64,000 nt of DNA from an uncultured Blautia sp. (GTDB taxonomy: Bacteria > Bacillota > Clostridia > Lachnospirales > Lachnospiraceae): NCBI GenBank assembly GCA_900549015.1, contig URMH01000007.1, positions 16,926 through 80,925 of the forward strand. Direction: 5' to 3'. Positions 1 to 8,747 of this stretch are shown here, piece after piece. The first letter of the stretch is position 1; every line of letters starts with the position of its first letter. The translations under genes and the position numbers were made by a program. The notes beneath the pieces are model-generated. The model saw only the letters and a program-made list of their open reading frames with translations, made no database searches and was not told the origin of the DNA.

Positions 1-1
1 T

Positions 2-1015
2 CTTGAGGCAGATGTGATCATCATAGATGAGATGTCTATGGTGGATATTTTTCTTATGCACTCCCTTCTTCTTGCAGTGACAGCAGGAACAAGGCTGATT
101 CTTGTAGGAGACGAAAATCAGCTTCCAAGTGTGGGACCGGGAAATGTGCTTCGTGATATTATCCGGAGCGAGAGCTTTCCTGTTGTAGAACTGAAAAAAA
201 TCTTTCGTCAGGCATCGGAGAGCGACATTGTAGTGAATGCCCACAAGATCAACAGAGGCGAACAGGTGATCCCTGATAATAAGAGCCGGGATTTCTTTTT
301 CCTGAAGCGGTACGACGCAGATATTATTATTCGTGTTGTCATTGCCCTGATCCAGGAAAAAATGCCACGCTATGTACAGGCGAAGCCTTTTGACATTCAG
401 GTTCTCACTCCGATGCGAAAGGGGCTTCTTGGGGTGGAGCGTCTGAACCAGATTCTTCAAAGATACTTAAATCCTCCGGAAAACGGAAAAAAAGAGAGAG
501 AATTGGGAGGACAGCTTTTCCGTCAGGGAGACAAGGTCATGCAGGTGAAAAATAATTACCAGCTTGAGTGGGAAGTGCGTGGAAAATACGGCATTCCTGT
601 GGAAAAAGGAGTCGGTGTGTTCAATGGGGACACAGGGATCCTTGCGGAAATCAACGAATTTGCAGAGACGGCAACCGTGGAATTTGAGGACGGAAGATGT
701 GCGGAATATTCGTTTAAGCAAATGGAAGAGCTGGAGCTTGCCTATGCCATTACCATTCATAAATCTCAGGGTTCCGAATATCCGGCAGTGGTGATTCCGC
801 TTCTTTCCGGACCGCAGATGCTTTTAAACAGAAATCTCCTCTATACTGCGGTGACAAGGGCGCGTAAATGCGTGACTATTGTGGGAAGCGAAGAGACATT
901 TGGTGAGATGATAAGAAATGAAAAACAGCAGAGAAGATACAGCTCCCTTGATGTGAGGATAAGGGAGTTAAGCGAGGCAGAAGAGAGCGCAGTCGGGGAG
1001 AAAGGACGCGTTTGA
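2..1015 (+). CDS. recD2: RecD2-type ATP-dependent DNA helicase, C-terminal part (5' end outside window)
   Basis: Only the last ~338 codons are present; the open frame continues off the left edge, so an internal GTG at 14 is not the true start. Superfamily 1 helicase motifs appear in order: Walker B VIIIDEMSMVD, then LVGDENQLPSVGPGN (motif III region), a FRQ motif, VLTPMRKG, and near the end the UvrD_C_2 block ITIHKSQGSEY followed by LYTAVTRARK. This is the order found in RecD2/YrrC helicases, which unwind DNA 5'-3' in repair and act without RecBC. It overlaps the next gene by 4 bp (TTGA), so comF is probably co-transcribed. The family call is firm; the cellular role is known only from the family. 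Confidence 0.9.
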   Translation, partial: LEADVIIIDEMSMVDIFLMHSLLLAVTAGTRLILVGDENQLPSVGPGNVLRDIIRSESFPVVELKKIFRQASESDIVVNAHKINRGEQVIPDNKSRDFFFLKRYDADIIIRVVIALIQEKMPRYVQAKPFDIQVLTPMRKGLLGVERLNQILQRYLNPPENGKKERELGGQLFRQGDKVMQVKNNYQLEWEVRGKYGIPVEKGVGVFNGDTGILAEINEFAETATVEFEDGRCAEYSFKQMEELELAYAITIHKSQGSEYPAVVIPLLSGPQMLLNRNLLYTAVTRARKCVTIVGSEETFGEMIRNEKQQRRYSSLDVRIRELSEAEESAVGEKGRV

Positions 1016-1713
1016 AAGCTGAGAATTTTTTGAATCTTTTATATCCGAGATGCTGTCCCCTCTGTCATGAGATTTTGAGGGAACAGAAGCGGCTTGTCTG
1101 CCCGGAGTGCGAGAAAAAAATCCGCCCTGTATCCGGGGCAAGGTGCATGAAATGCGGCAGACAGGTGGATAAGGAGGCAGAATACTGCAGAGACTGTGGG
1201 AAAAGAGAGCGGAATTTTATGCAGGGAAAAGGAATTTTTCCTTATGATGAGATGTGGAAGTTTTCCATTGAGAAATATAAATATTACGGCTGCAGGGAAT
1301 ATGGGATATTTTATGCAGAGACAATCTTCCTTTTCGGGAAAAAAGATATAATCAGGTGGAAACCGGACAGGATCATCCCGGTTCCTCTTCACAGAAAAAA
1401 GGAGAAAAAGCGGGGGTTTAATCAGTCGGCATATATTGCCGGGCATCTTTCGTTTCTTACCGGAATTCCATGTGATGAGAAGATGATAGAAAAGTGCAGG
1501 AATACGAAATCACAGAAAAAACTGAATGCACAGGAGAGAAGGCGCAATCTGAAAAATGCCTTTGTTTTAAGGAAAAACGTAAAGGGTCTTACGCTTCTTG
1601 TGATCGATGATGTTTATACAACAGGGAGTACAATGGATGAGATTTCTGCCAGCCTTATGGCAGGCGGGGCAAAAAACGTGTATTTTCTTACGTTGTGTAC
1701 AGGAAATCCTTAA
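1012..1713 (+). CDS. comF: ComF family protein (phosphoribosyltransferase-like)
   Basis: 233 aa from a TTG start that overlaps the helicase stop. The N-terminal ~60 residues hold a zinc-ribbon-like set of paired cysteines (CCPLCHE, CPEC, CMKCG, CRDCG). The C-terminal half is a PRTase fold with the signature LLVIDDVYTTGSTMDE near residues 196-211 and the basic KKRGFNQS segment typical of ComF. ComF proteins take part in uptake of transforming DNA as single strands at the inner face of the membrane. The pairing of recD2 with comF suggests a DNA-processing operon, though many non-competent Firmicutes keep comF, so competence cannot be inferred. Confidence 0.9.
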   Translation: MKAENFLNLLYPRCCPLCHEILREQKRLVCPECEKKIRPVSGARCMKCGRQVDKEAEYCRDCGKRERNFMQGKGIFPYDEMWKFSIEKYKYYGCREYGIFYAETIFLFGKKDIIRWKPDRIIPVPLHRKKEKKRGFNQSAYIAGHLSFLTGIPCDEKMIEKCRNTKSQKKLNAQERRRNLKNAFVLRKNVKGLTLLVIDDVYTTGSTMDEISASLMAGGAKNVYFLTLCTGNP

Positions 1714-1728
1714 GAATATTAAGGTTTT
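1708..1728 (+). terminator. weak intrinsic terminator at comF stop
   Basis: A 6-bp perfect stem (CCTTAA / TTAAGG, 5-nt loop) is followed by TTTTCC. The left arm includes the comF stop codon. The stem is AT-rich and short, so termination may be partial. Confidence 0.45.
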
Positions 1729-1751
1729 CCTGAAAAGGTTGGGAAAAATAC

Positions 1752-1780
1752 TTTTCATAGGTAGGGATATATGTTACAAT
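1752..1780 (+). promoter_or_regulatory. sigma-A promoter for the membrane protein / cdaA region
   Basis: TTTTCA and TACAAT are separated by 17 bp, 34 bp upstream of the ATG at 1814. The -35 matches consensus at 4 of 6 positions. This is the only good promoter before cdaA, so the four genes from 1814 to 5558 may share it. Confidence 0.5.
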
Positions 1781-1813
1781 CAGTCTATATGGTTAAATAT
1801 AAGGAGTTTGTCT

Positions 1814-2248
1814 ATGTTAAATGAAGAAAAAGTAAAGATAATGACAGAACTTGCCATGTACGAGAAGGGAGAAGGTAAGAAATATCTTCCTGTGAGCAGA
1901 TATTACAGAAGCGACTATATTGGTCTGGCTCTTATTAAGAATTTCTTTCTTGTGACAATTGGATATGCCTTGATCCTGGCAGGACTGGCAGCATATTTTG
2001 CAGAATATCTTATGAGCAACATTCATAAAATGAATCTGGTAAATCTTGGTATTTATGTGATCCTGGGATATGTGGTGCTTCTTGTTTTTTATTCCTGCCT
2101 CACATATGTTCAGTATTCCGTCCGGTATCATCGTGCCAAGAAAAGCGTGAAGAACTATTATATAGGGCTCACAAAGCTTGAGAAAATGTATGGCCGGGAA
2201 GAAAAGAAAACAGCAGGACGCACAAAAGCGGGAGGTTACAGAAAATGA
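1814..2248 (+). CDS. small conserved-type membrane protein, function unknown
   Basis: 144 aa. I start it at the ATG at 1814, preceded by TAAGGAG, and not at in-frame codons further upstream that run back into comF. About two hydrophobic segments lie at residues ~37-60 and ~68-95, with a lysine/arginine-rich C-terminus, so the ends are probably cytoplasmic. I do not recognise the family. It overlaps the next gene by 4 bp (ATGA), which implies coupled translation with another membrane protein and possibly a joint complex. Its place directly upstream of cdaA-cdaR hints at a cell-envelope role, but nothing in the sequence shows a function. Confidence 0.75.
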   Translation: MLNEEKVKIMTELAMYEKGEGKKYLPVSRYYRSDYIGLALIKNFFLVTIGYALILAGLAAYFAEYLMSNIHKMNLVNLGIYVILGYVVLLVFYSCLTYVQYSVRYHRAKKSVKNYYIGLTKLEKMYGREEKKTAGRTKAGGYRK

Positions 2249-3342
2249 CAGCATTACTGGAATTAAAACAGAAAATCAAGAACCTTTACGGGCAGTACGA
2301 AATTTATCTTCTGCCGGTTATCAAATTTGCGGTTGCCCTTGTGTATTTTATCTGGATCAACGCAAATATGGGCTATATGAGCCAGTTAAATAATGTGTTT
2401 ATTGTACTTGTTCTGGCGCTTATCTGTTCCATACTGCCGCCTGGAGTGACTGTTTTTGCAGGATTCCTGCTTATACTGGGACATTCTTATGCGTTGGGAA
2501 TAGAAACAGCGGCATTTATGCTGATTATTATTTTGTTTATTGCCGTTCTTTTCCTGAGATTCAGCGCAGGACAGAATATCGTACTTGTATGCACGCCACT
2601 TTCCTTTGGATTCGGAATACCGGCGCTTCTTCCAATCGGAAGCGGTCTTATGGGAAATGCTTTTGCTGCTTTTCCGGCGGGAAGCGGAGTGATTCTTTAT
2701 TATGTAATCCGGCTTATCCGCAGCAATTCGGAGACACTTGCAAATCCGGACGTGGATATGCTTGAGAAGCTGAGAATCCTCTCAGACGGACTGATGCAGA
2801 ACTGGGCAATGTGGATCACACTTGTTGCCTTTGTTGCAGTTATTTTAATTGTAAATCTGATCCGTACGCGTTCCTTTGATTTTGCATGGAGAATTTCCAT
2901 TATTACCGGAGGTGTGGCATATATTCTGGTCATGCTGGGCGGAAGCTTCTTTGTGAGCGGTGTTACGGTATCTCTGCCGGTTCTTCTTGTACAGACGATC
3001 CTTTCTGTTTTAGTGGGAATCATTCTGGAATTTTTTGTATTCGGAGGAGACTATACACGTACAGAACGTCTGGAATATGAAGATGACGAATACTATTATT
3101 ATGTGAAGGCTGTACCAAAAGCTTCTGTGACAACTTCCGAGAGAAGCATCAAGAAAATCACAGCACAGCCTGTAAAAGAAGACAAAAAGGCAGAGGAAGA
3201 CATAGTTTCCTATGCAAATCCTATTTTTCAGGAAGACGGAAAAAAAGCGGCAGCTCCAAAATCTGCGGCACCGGTTTCCAGAGAAAAGGCAGATGAAGTA
3301 GATTTTGAGAAGAAGCTGGAGGAATCCCTGAAAGATTTATAA
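2245..3342 (+). CDS. polytopic membrane protein with long charged cytoplasmic tail, function unknown
   Basis: 365 aa. Residues ~20-270 are strongly hydrophobic and contain roughly seven to nine membrane segments. Residues ~275-365 form a hydrophilic Lys/Glu/Ala-rich tail that begins with a tyrosine-rich acidic patch (YEDDEYYYYV). I recognise no transporter or enzyme motif. Translation is coupled to the preceding small membrane protein by the ATGA overlap. A 55-bp gap with a clear AAAGGAG site leads to cdaA. The arrangement suggests a membrane module connected to c-di-AMP or envelope control, but that is inference from position only. Confidence 0.75.
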   Translation: MTALLELKQKIKNLYGQYEIYLLPVIKFAVALVYFIWINANMGYMSQLNNVFIVLVLALICSILPPGVTVFAGFLLILGHSYALGIETAAFMLIIILFIAVLFLRFSAGQNIVLVCTPLSFGFGIPALLPIGSGLMGNAFAAFPAGSGVILYYVIRLIRSNSETLANPDVDMLEKLRILSDGLMQNWAMWITLVAFVAVILIVNLIRTRSFDFAWRISIITGGVAYILVMLGGSFFVSGVTVSLPVLLVQTILSVLVGIILEFFVFGGDYTRTERLEYEDDEYYYYVKAVPKASVTTSERSIKKITAQPVKEDKKAEEDIVSYANPIFQEDGKKAAAPKSAAPVSREKADEVDFEKKLEESLKDL

Positions 3343-3397
3343 GAGAAGGGGATAGCCGCTTCGGAACAGAAAAGAAACAAATAGAAAGGAGAGCACC

Positions 3398-4285
3398 ATG
3401 GAAAGTATTTCGTCCATATTGTCAGGATTTTTATCAAAAGTATCCCTTCCCAGCGTAGGTGTGATCGATGTGATAGAAATTTTTCTGATTTCCTTTTTTG
3501 TGTACCAGTTTATGGTATGGATTAAGTTTACAAGAGCCTACACTTTGCTAAAGGGAATCCTTGTGGTGCTTGCCTTCATTTTTCTTGCCTATATTTTTAA
3601 AATGAACACAATCCTGTGGATAATCAGTAAATTATCCAATGTGCTGATTATTGGTGTTATGGTTATTTTTCAGCCGGAACTCCGGAAAATGCTGGAACAG
3701 CTGGGCCAGAAAAAAATTATGGCAACCTTAATTCCCTTTGATACAGGAAAAGAAGTAAAAGAAAGATTTACGGACAAGACCATTAACGAGCTGGTAAAAG
3801 CCTGCTTTGACATGGGGGAAGTGAAGACAGGGGCACTGATTGTAATAGAACAGGAAAATCGTCTTTCCGAATATGAAAGAACGGGAATTAATATTGATGC
3901 TGTGATTACAAGTCAGCTTCTTATTAATATTTTTGAGCATAATACTCCTCTCCATGATGGGGCGGTGATCGTACGGGGGAATCGAGTGGCGGCAGCTACC
4001 TGCTATCTCCCTCTTTCCGATAATATGGAACTGAGCAAACAGCTTGGAACACGACACAGAGCCGGTGTGGGAATCAGTGAGGTGAGCGATTCTCTTACAA
4101 TTATTGTATCAGAAGAAACTGGAAAAGTTTCGATTGCACAGGAAGGAAAACTGACGCGCTGTGTAAACAGTGCCGCTCTTCGATCCGCTCTTGTAAAGGC
4201 ACAGAACAAAACGGTGATTGAGAATGGCAAGCTGCGTCATTTACTGAAAGGGAGAGTGAAACATGAAGAAAAAACGACCAAATAA
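3398..4285 (+). CDS. cdaA: diadenylate cyclase CdaA (c-di-AMP synthase)
   Basis: 295 aa. Three N-terminal membrane helices occupy residues ~22-95. The DisA_N/DAC catalytic domain follows, with the two hallmark motifs DGA (187-189, in LHDGAVIV) and RHR (219-221, in GTRHRAG). CdaA joins two ATP into cyclic di-AMP at the membrane; c-di-AMP controls potassium and osmolyte transport and wall homeostasis. Its regulator cdaR overlaps it by 23 bp, the standard order. glmM, which usually follows cdaR in Firmicutes, is missing here. The KdpDE-like and antiporter genes at 58-62 kb belong to the kind of ion-handling functions that c-di-AMP often regulates. Confidence 0.95.
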   Translation: MESISSILSGFLSKVSLPSVGVIDVIEIFLISFFVYQFMVWIKFTRAYTLLKGILVVLAFIFLAYIFKMNTILWIISKLSNVLIIGVMVIFQPELRKMLEQLGQKKIMATLIPFDTGKEVKERFTDKTINELVKACFDMGEVKTGALIVIEQENRLSEYERTGINIDAVITSQLLINIFEHNTPLHDGAVIVRGNRVAAATCYLPLSDNMELSKQLGTRHRAGVGISEVSDSLTIIVSEETGKVSIAQEGKLTRCVNSAALRSALVKAQNKTVIENGKLRHLLKGRVKHEEKTTK

Positions 4286-5558
4286 CTTTCCTTTAAAAAT
4301 AATGTCTCTTGCGGTGGCAATTCTTGTGTGGCTGATTGTAGTCAATGTGGACAATCCGGTAGTCAGCAAGACCTATATTATTTCTAATGTAGAACTCACA
4401 AACAAGCAGTATATAGAAGATACGGATAAGGTATGCATGCGTGATGACGATCAGTCTACTGTTCGTGTGACCATCAAGGCAGAGAGAAAAACATTGAGCA
4501 GGATCACTGCGGAAGATATTCAGGCTGTGGCAGATGCACAGCAGGCGGTGAGTCTTGAGACAAATCCGGTTATGATCCCGATCAGTGTTACTTGTCCGGG
4601 AATCAGCCCCAACAATATTTCCGTACAGCCTCAGAATATGAGCGTCCGACTGGAAGACAGGGCAACGGCTGAGTTTATGGTGACAGTCAACAGTGGAGAG
4701 GAAACTCCGGGAAAGGGCTATGAGATTGGTTCGCAGATTGTGAGTCCGGAGAAAGTCAGGATTACAGGACCGAAGTCCATGATCAATAAAATAGATAAGG
4801 TAATGGTAAATGTAGATGTAAACGGAATTACAGAGGATACTACGGATACGGAAAACCTTACGATTATCGATAAAAATCAGGAACAGCTTTCAGAGGACTC
4901 AATGAAGTATATCGGCATGGACAATGTGAAGGCAACCGTCACTACAAAATTGTGGAAGGTTCGTGCAGGCGTGAAGATCAATGTGAATTATAAAGGCGAG
5001 CCGGCAGAAGGTTATGTGGTGGACAGCGCAGTGACGGTTCCTGAAACAGTCAGCGTGGCAGGAAGCGAGGAAGCACTGGATGAGCTGAAAGTCATGGGAA
5101 ATACCATCTGGGTACAGGATGAAAAAAGTGTGGACATCAGCGGAGCGAAGAAAGACGTGGAGGAGAAGGTAAATATCGCAGAACTTCTCTCGGAAGGTCT
5201 GAAGCTTACCAGCGGTTCCAGCAAAGAAGTATGGGTAAATATCAGGATTATTCCGGAAGGCGGAAAAATCTTTACGATTCCGGCGACAAAAGACAGCGTT
5301 CGGTTTAAAAATAAGGCGGACGACCTTCAGGTATCCTTTGAAATTGACAAGATGGAAGTGAGAGTTAAGGCAGTGGACGGAGATATAGAGGCGTTAAGTG
5401 AAGACGACATTAAGGCGTCCATCGACTTATCTGATAAAAAAGAAGGAAGCTATGAAGTTCCTGTTAAAATTACTCTTCCCAAAGGTTATGAACTGATAGA
5501 GGACGTAAAGACAGAAATAAAGGTTTCCAAAGTTTCTACAATTACAGAAGAAAAATAA
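4263..5558 (+). CDS. cdaR: CdaR, YbbR-domain regulator of CdaA
   Basis: 431 aa. One N-terminal membrane anchor (residues ~10-28) is followed by tandem YbbR-like beta-rich domains outside the membrane, visible as repeated blocks such as GYEIGSQIVSPEKVRITGP and GYVVDSAVTVPETVSVAGS. CdaR binds CdaA and adjusts its activity in Bacillus and Listeria relatives. The start lies inside the cdaA 3' end (23-bp overlap), after the GGGAGAGTGAAAC site. The family and its role are well established; the sequence shows architecture and context only. Confidence 0.93.
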   Translation: MKKKRPNNFPLKIMSLAVAILVWLIVVNVDNPVVSKTYIISNVELTNKQYIEDTDKVCMRDDDQSTVRVTIKAERKTLSRITAEDIQAVADAQQAVSLETNPVMIPISVTCPGISPNNISVQPQNMSVRLEDRATAEFMVTVNSGEETPGKGYEIGSQIVSPEKVRITGPKSMINKIDKVMVNVDVNGITEDTTDTENLTIIDKNQEQLSEDSMKYIGMDNVKATVTTKLWKVRAGVKINVNYKGEPAEGYVVDSAVTVPETVSVAGSEEALDELKVMGNTIWVQDEKSVDISGAKKDVEEKVNIAELLSEGLKLTSGSSKEVWVNIRIIPEGGKIFTIPATKDSVRFKNKADDLQVSFEIDKMEVRVKAVDGDIEALSEDDIKASIDLSDKKEGSYEVPVKITLPKGYELIEDVKTEIKVSKVSTITEEK

Positions 5559-5577
5559 AACTAAGGGGAGACGAAAA

Positions 5578-5841
5578 ATGATCAGCCAGAAAGTGACAGT
5601 GAAAAATCCCACAGGGCTTCACTTGCGGCCAGCAGGGATTCTTTGCAAGGAAGCAATGAAATATAAATCTCTCATCACCTTTACGTTTGACGGCGGAACT
5701 GCCAATGCAAAAAGCGTTCTCAGTGTCCTGGGAGCCTGTGTAAAGTGTGGAGATGAAATTGAACTTGTCTGTGAGGGGACAGATGAGGAAACGGCGCTTC
5801 ATGCGCTTGTAACCGTTATAGAAGGCGGACTTGGAGAGTAG
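5578..5841 (+). CDS. ptsH: HPr-family phosphocarrier protein
   Basis: 87 aa, the normal HPr length. The phosphorylatable His15 lies in TGLHLRPAG, and Ser46 is present in NAKSVLSVLG, the position phosphorylated by HPr kinase in Gram-positives. Both the PTS phosphotransfer and the regulatory residue are therefore conserved. It sits 19 bp after cdaR with an AAGGGGAG site and may be co-transcribed with cdaAR. No enzyme I gene is adjacent. Whether this is the main HPr or a second Crh/HPr-like regulator cannot be decided here; an intact His15 argues against Crh. Confidence 0.9.
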   Translation: MISQKVTVKNPTGLHLRPAGILCKEAMKYKSLITFTFDGGTANAKSVLSVLGACVKCGDEIELVCEGTDEETALHALVTVIEGGLGE

Positions 5842-5883
5842 GAACGACATCTGTTTATTTTTATTATAAAAGGAGGAGCACAT

Positions 5884-8553
5884 ATGAAGAAAAAAGTGGT
5901 AGCAGCCGTTTTGAGCCTTACCATGTGTATGTCTATGGTAGTGCAGGCAGGGGCATCAGCTTTAAGCGACGGTGTTTCGGACGGCGTAGTGGGAGATGTT
6001 ACAGTTACAGAGCCCTTTGAGCCGGAAGAAGAATTTCCGGAAGAGCCGGTAACACCGGAAGTTCCTGAAGAAAATCAGGACGACAGCCTGGAGATGCCGG
6101 AAACAGATGTAACACCGGAGGCAACCGTAACACCAGAGATAACCGTGACGCCGGAAGCCAGCATAACACCGGAGGCAGATTCTTCAATGCCGCAGGAGGA
6201 TATTCTGTCAGCAGGAGAGGAAAGCGTGGAAGTGCCGGAGACAGATGTAATGTTTCAGGTTCAGGCAGGAGAAAGTAAATCTGGTTCTGTGACAGTGGGA
6301 CCGGAATACTGGATAAAAGTTCCGGAAGGCTGGAAGCTGGCAAAGAAAGGAAACAAAACAGCAGTCGGTGGTGAAAGCACAGAGGCAGAACAACCGCAGG
6401 CAGATATACAGACACTTGAGAATGTAAATGAAGAAGTGGTTTCAGAAGGTGCGGAGGACGTGCTTCCTATGGAAACAGCGGAGCCGATGGAAACAGAAGT
6501 TTCCACAGAGCCGATAGAAGTGGAAGATCCGGCTGAAACAGAGCAGGACGAGCAGAGCATGACCGGTGCTGGTGTCGGAGAGGGCATGGACGGAACAAGC
6601 ACAGAGAGAGCAGCAGAAGGCAGAGATGTTTATACAGCGGCAGACGGTCTTGTTCAGGTTACAACACAGTCGGTAAAAGGCACCCACACGGGCTATTATC
6701 TTTTCGATCAAGACGGAATCATGGTAACTGGAAGAAAGACAGTCCAGCCGGGAACACCGGGCTATACTTTGAGCAAAGAGGGAGAGCTTTACTTTACAGA
6801 GGACAGTACGGCAGCTCTTTATAAAGAGTACACAGGCACTCCTAAAACTCCTGTTACTTCTGATCTGGGACAGCAGAAGAAAAATTACTGGCTGTATCAG
6901 AATGGTAAATTCCGCCTTTATGGAAAATCAGGTCCGAATGTAAGCGTGGAATCCATGAACGATAAATATAAGGATACCGGTTATCTTTCCATTAATGGCA
7001 AATATTACTGTCTGAAAGATGATGGAACACCAAGAACAGGATTTATCGGAATTAACGGTTCTAAATACTTCTTTGACTCGGACAGCAAGATTCCGGGAGA
7101 AATGTTTATGGGCGGCTGGCGCTGTATGGGAACAAACAGCAAAGGTGAAAAATGGATTTACTTTAACAGAAGCAACAAGGGCAAAGATAAAGGAAAAGCT
7201 GTAATACATAAGGGAAACGTGGCAATCACGGTAACTCCAAAGAGCAGTTCTGTAAAATATCTTCTGGATCACAACGGATATATTTTAAAGAACAGAAGAA
7301 CAAAATGTGTGGACGGGGCATGGTATGGCTCTGATTCCCAGGGGCGTATTGTAAAAGACAAACTGGTCCGCTACGGAAATTATCGTTATTATTTTACAAA
7401 GAACGGCAAACAGGTAGGCTGGAAAAATATGTGGAAACAGTGCCCTACATCTGTGGGACCGAAGTATTACTATTTCGGAAGTACAGCAGGACGTGTTTCT
7501 GAGAAAAAAGGATGGCAGAAGGTAAAATGGCCATCTGGAAAATTCCTTGGCTGGTTCTATTTCCGTGACAATGGAGATCACTATATGGAAAGATGGGTCG
7601 GCAATCAGTATTTCGATGATATAGGAAAACTGGCAAGTGGAATTAAGACCATTGACGGAAAAACATATTTCTTTGAGATTTCCGATTCTAATACCCACAG
7701 AGGAAAAGTATTTAAAAATACCATGATTAAATATAATAACAAGTGGTATTATGCAGAGAGCGATGGACAGCTTTCCAACAATGAGTGGAGAAAGATAAAC
7801 GGAAAGTGGTATTATTTTAAAAACTTTGTTTCTCAGACAAATATATTTGTCTGGAAGGACGGAACATACGGCTGGCTTGATGAACAGGGAAAATTCTGTA
7901 CAGGCTGGGTTGTGTTAAGCAATTCTGAGAACAAGGTTCGTTATGTGGATCCAAAAGGAAATGGTTTCTACAAAGATACAAGCGCAGTCATTGACGGGCT
8001 TCGTTATTATTTCGATGAAAAAGCTTACCGTATCAACGATCTTACATCTGTATACAGAGGACCGTACTATGTGGAGGTTGATTGCACCAACGGCGTAATG
8101 ACCATTTACGATCAGAGCAGAACCGTTCCGGTAAAATCTATCCGCGTTTCTGTAGGTAAACCGGAAACACCAACTCCCACAGGAACCTTTGTACTCAGAA
8201 GAAGCGGAAGATGGCAGAGCCTTATGGGACCGTCATGGGGACAGTATGGAACGCATGTACAGGGAGCTGGGCTTGGCGGAATCTTTATCCATTCTGTATC
8301 AGGAGCGCAGATGAATCCATACAGTGTTCCGGCAGCAGAGTACAATAAGCTTGGAAATCCGGCATCACACGGATGTATCCGCGCTTGTGTTGCAGATGCA
8401 AAATGGGTGTATGAGAACTGTAACGGGGCAACAATTCGTATTCTCGATAAGAAATATGAATCAAGAGAAGCTCTCAAAGGACCTCTCGGAAGAAGAGCAA
8501 GGGTTCCTATGAGACCGCCATATAATTTTGATCCGACAGACCCGTCTATTTAA
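5884..8553 (+). CDS. secreted L,D-transpeptidase (YkuD) with cell-wall-binding repeats
   Basis: 889 aa, starting after GGAGGAG. A signal peptide covers residues 1-26 (cleavage near AGASA). An acidic Pro/Thr/Glu linker runs to ~270, and many aromatic wall/glucan-binding repeats of the form NGKYYCLKDDG or GKWYYFKN fill ~270-700. A YkuD domain occupies ~720-850, with IFIHSVSG and the active-site block SHGCIRAC; the catalytic cysteine is residue 831. YkuD enzymes make 3-3 peptidoglycan crosslinks or attach proteins to the wall. The repeats resemble choline/glucan-binding modules and should hold the enzyme on wall glycan. The next gene is a lysozyme with the same repeat type. The domain call is firm; the ligand of the repeats is unknown. 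Confidence 0.92.
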   Translation: MKKKVVAAVLSLTMCMSMVVQAGASALSDGVSDGVVGDVTVTEPFEPEEEFPEEPVTPEVPEENQDDSLEMPETDVTPEATVTPEITVTPEASITPEADSSMPQEDILSAGEESVEVPETDVMFQVQAGESKSGSVTVGPEYWIKVPEGWKLAKKGNKTAVGGESTEAEQPQADIQTLENVNEEVVSEGAEDVLPMETAEPMETEVSTEPIEVEDPAETEQDEQSMTGAGVGEGMDGTSTERAAEGRDVYTAADGLVQVTTQSVKGTHTGYYLFDQDGIMVTGRKTVQPGTPGYTLSKEGELYFTEDSTAALYKEYTGTPKTPVTSDLGQQKKNYWLYQNGKFRLYGKSGPNVSVESMNDKYKDTGYLSINGKYYCLKDDGTPRTGFIGINGSKYFFDSDSKIPGEMFMGGWRCMGTNSKGEKWIYFNRSNKGKDKGKAVIHKGNVAITVTPKSSSVKYLLDHNGYILKNRRTKCVDGAWYGSDSQGRIVKDKLVRYGNYRYYFTKNGKQVGWKNMWKQCPTSVGPKYYYFGSTAGRVSEKKGWQKVKWPSGKFLGWFYFRDNGDHYMERWVGNQYFDDIGKLASGIKTIDGKTYFFEISDSNTHRGKVFKNTMIKYNNKWYYAESDGQLSNNEWRKINGKWYYFKNFVSQTNIFVWKDGTYGWLDEQGKFCTGWVVLSNSENKVRYVDPKGNGFYKDTSAVIDGLRYYFDEKAYRINDLTSVYRGPYYVEVDCTNGVMTIYDQSRTVPVKSIRVSVGKPETPTPTGTFVLRRSGRWQSLMGPSWGQYGTHVQGAGLGGIFIHSVSGAQMNPYSVPAAEYNKLGNPASHGCIRACVADAKWVYENCNGATIRILDKKYESREALKGPLGRRARVPMRPPYNFDPTDPSI

Positions 8554-8579
8554 AAGGCAGAGATGTACAGGTGATTTGC

Positions 8580-8617
8580 ACAGGAGATATGTTTAACAGC
8601 ATATCTCCTGTTTGTTC
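8580..8617 (+). terminator. intrinsic terminator after L,D-transpeptidase gene
   Basis: A 12-bp perfect stem (ACAGGAGATATG and its complement) with an 8-nt loop is followed by TTGTTCT. Confidence 0.75.
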
Positions 8618-8653
8618 TCTGACAACATATCAGGAAGGCTTTTATATTCTTTC

Positions 8654-8682
8654 TTGAAATTTAGGAAGGCAGTCTGTATAAT
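8654..8682 (+). promoter_or_regulatory. sigma-A promoter for the lysozyme / polysaccharide operon
   Basis: TTGAAA, a 17-bp spacer and a perfect TATAAT lie 65 bp before the lysozyme ATG. I see no terminator between this gene and the glycan genes that begin 12 bp after it, so this promoter may drive the transcript to ~19.9 kb. Confidence 0.75.
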
Positions 8683-8747
8683 AAGGACTGTAGCTTTAAA
8701 TACAGGAAAAAGAAAAAAGTATGTATCAGAAAAAAAGAGGAAAAAAT

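Noticed and set aside
1607..1813. Longer start for the small membrane protein
   Set aside because: It runs through the comF 3' end and across a terminator and promoter; the ATG at 1814 has a clear TAAGGAG.
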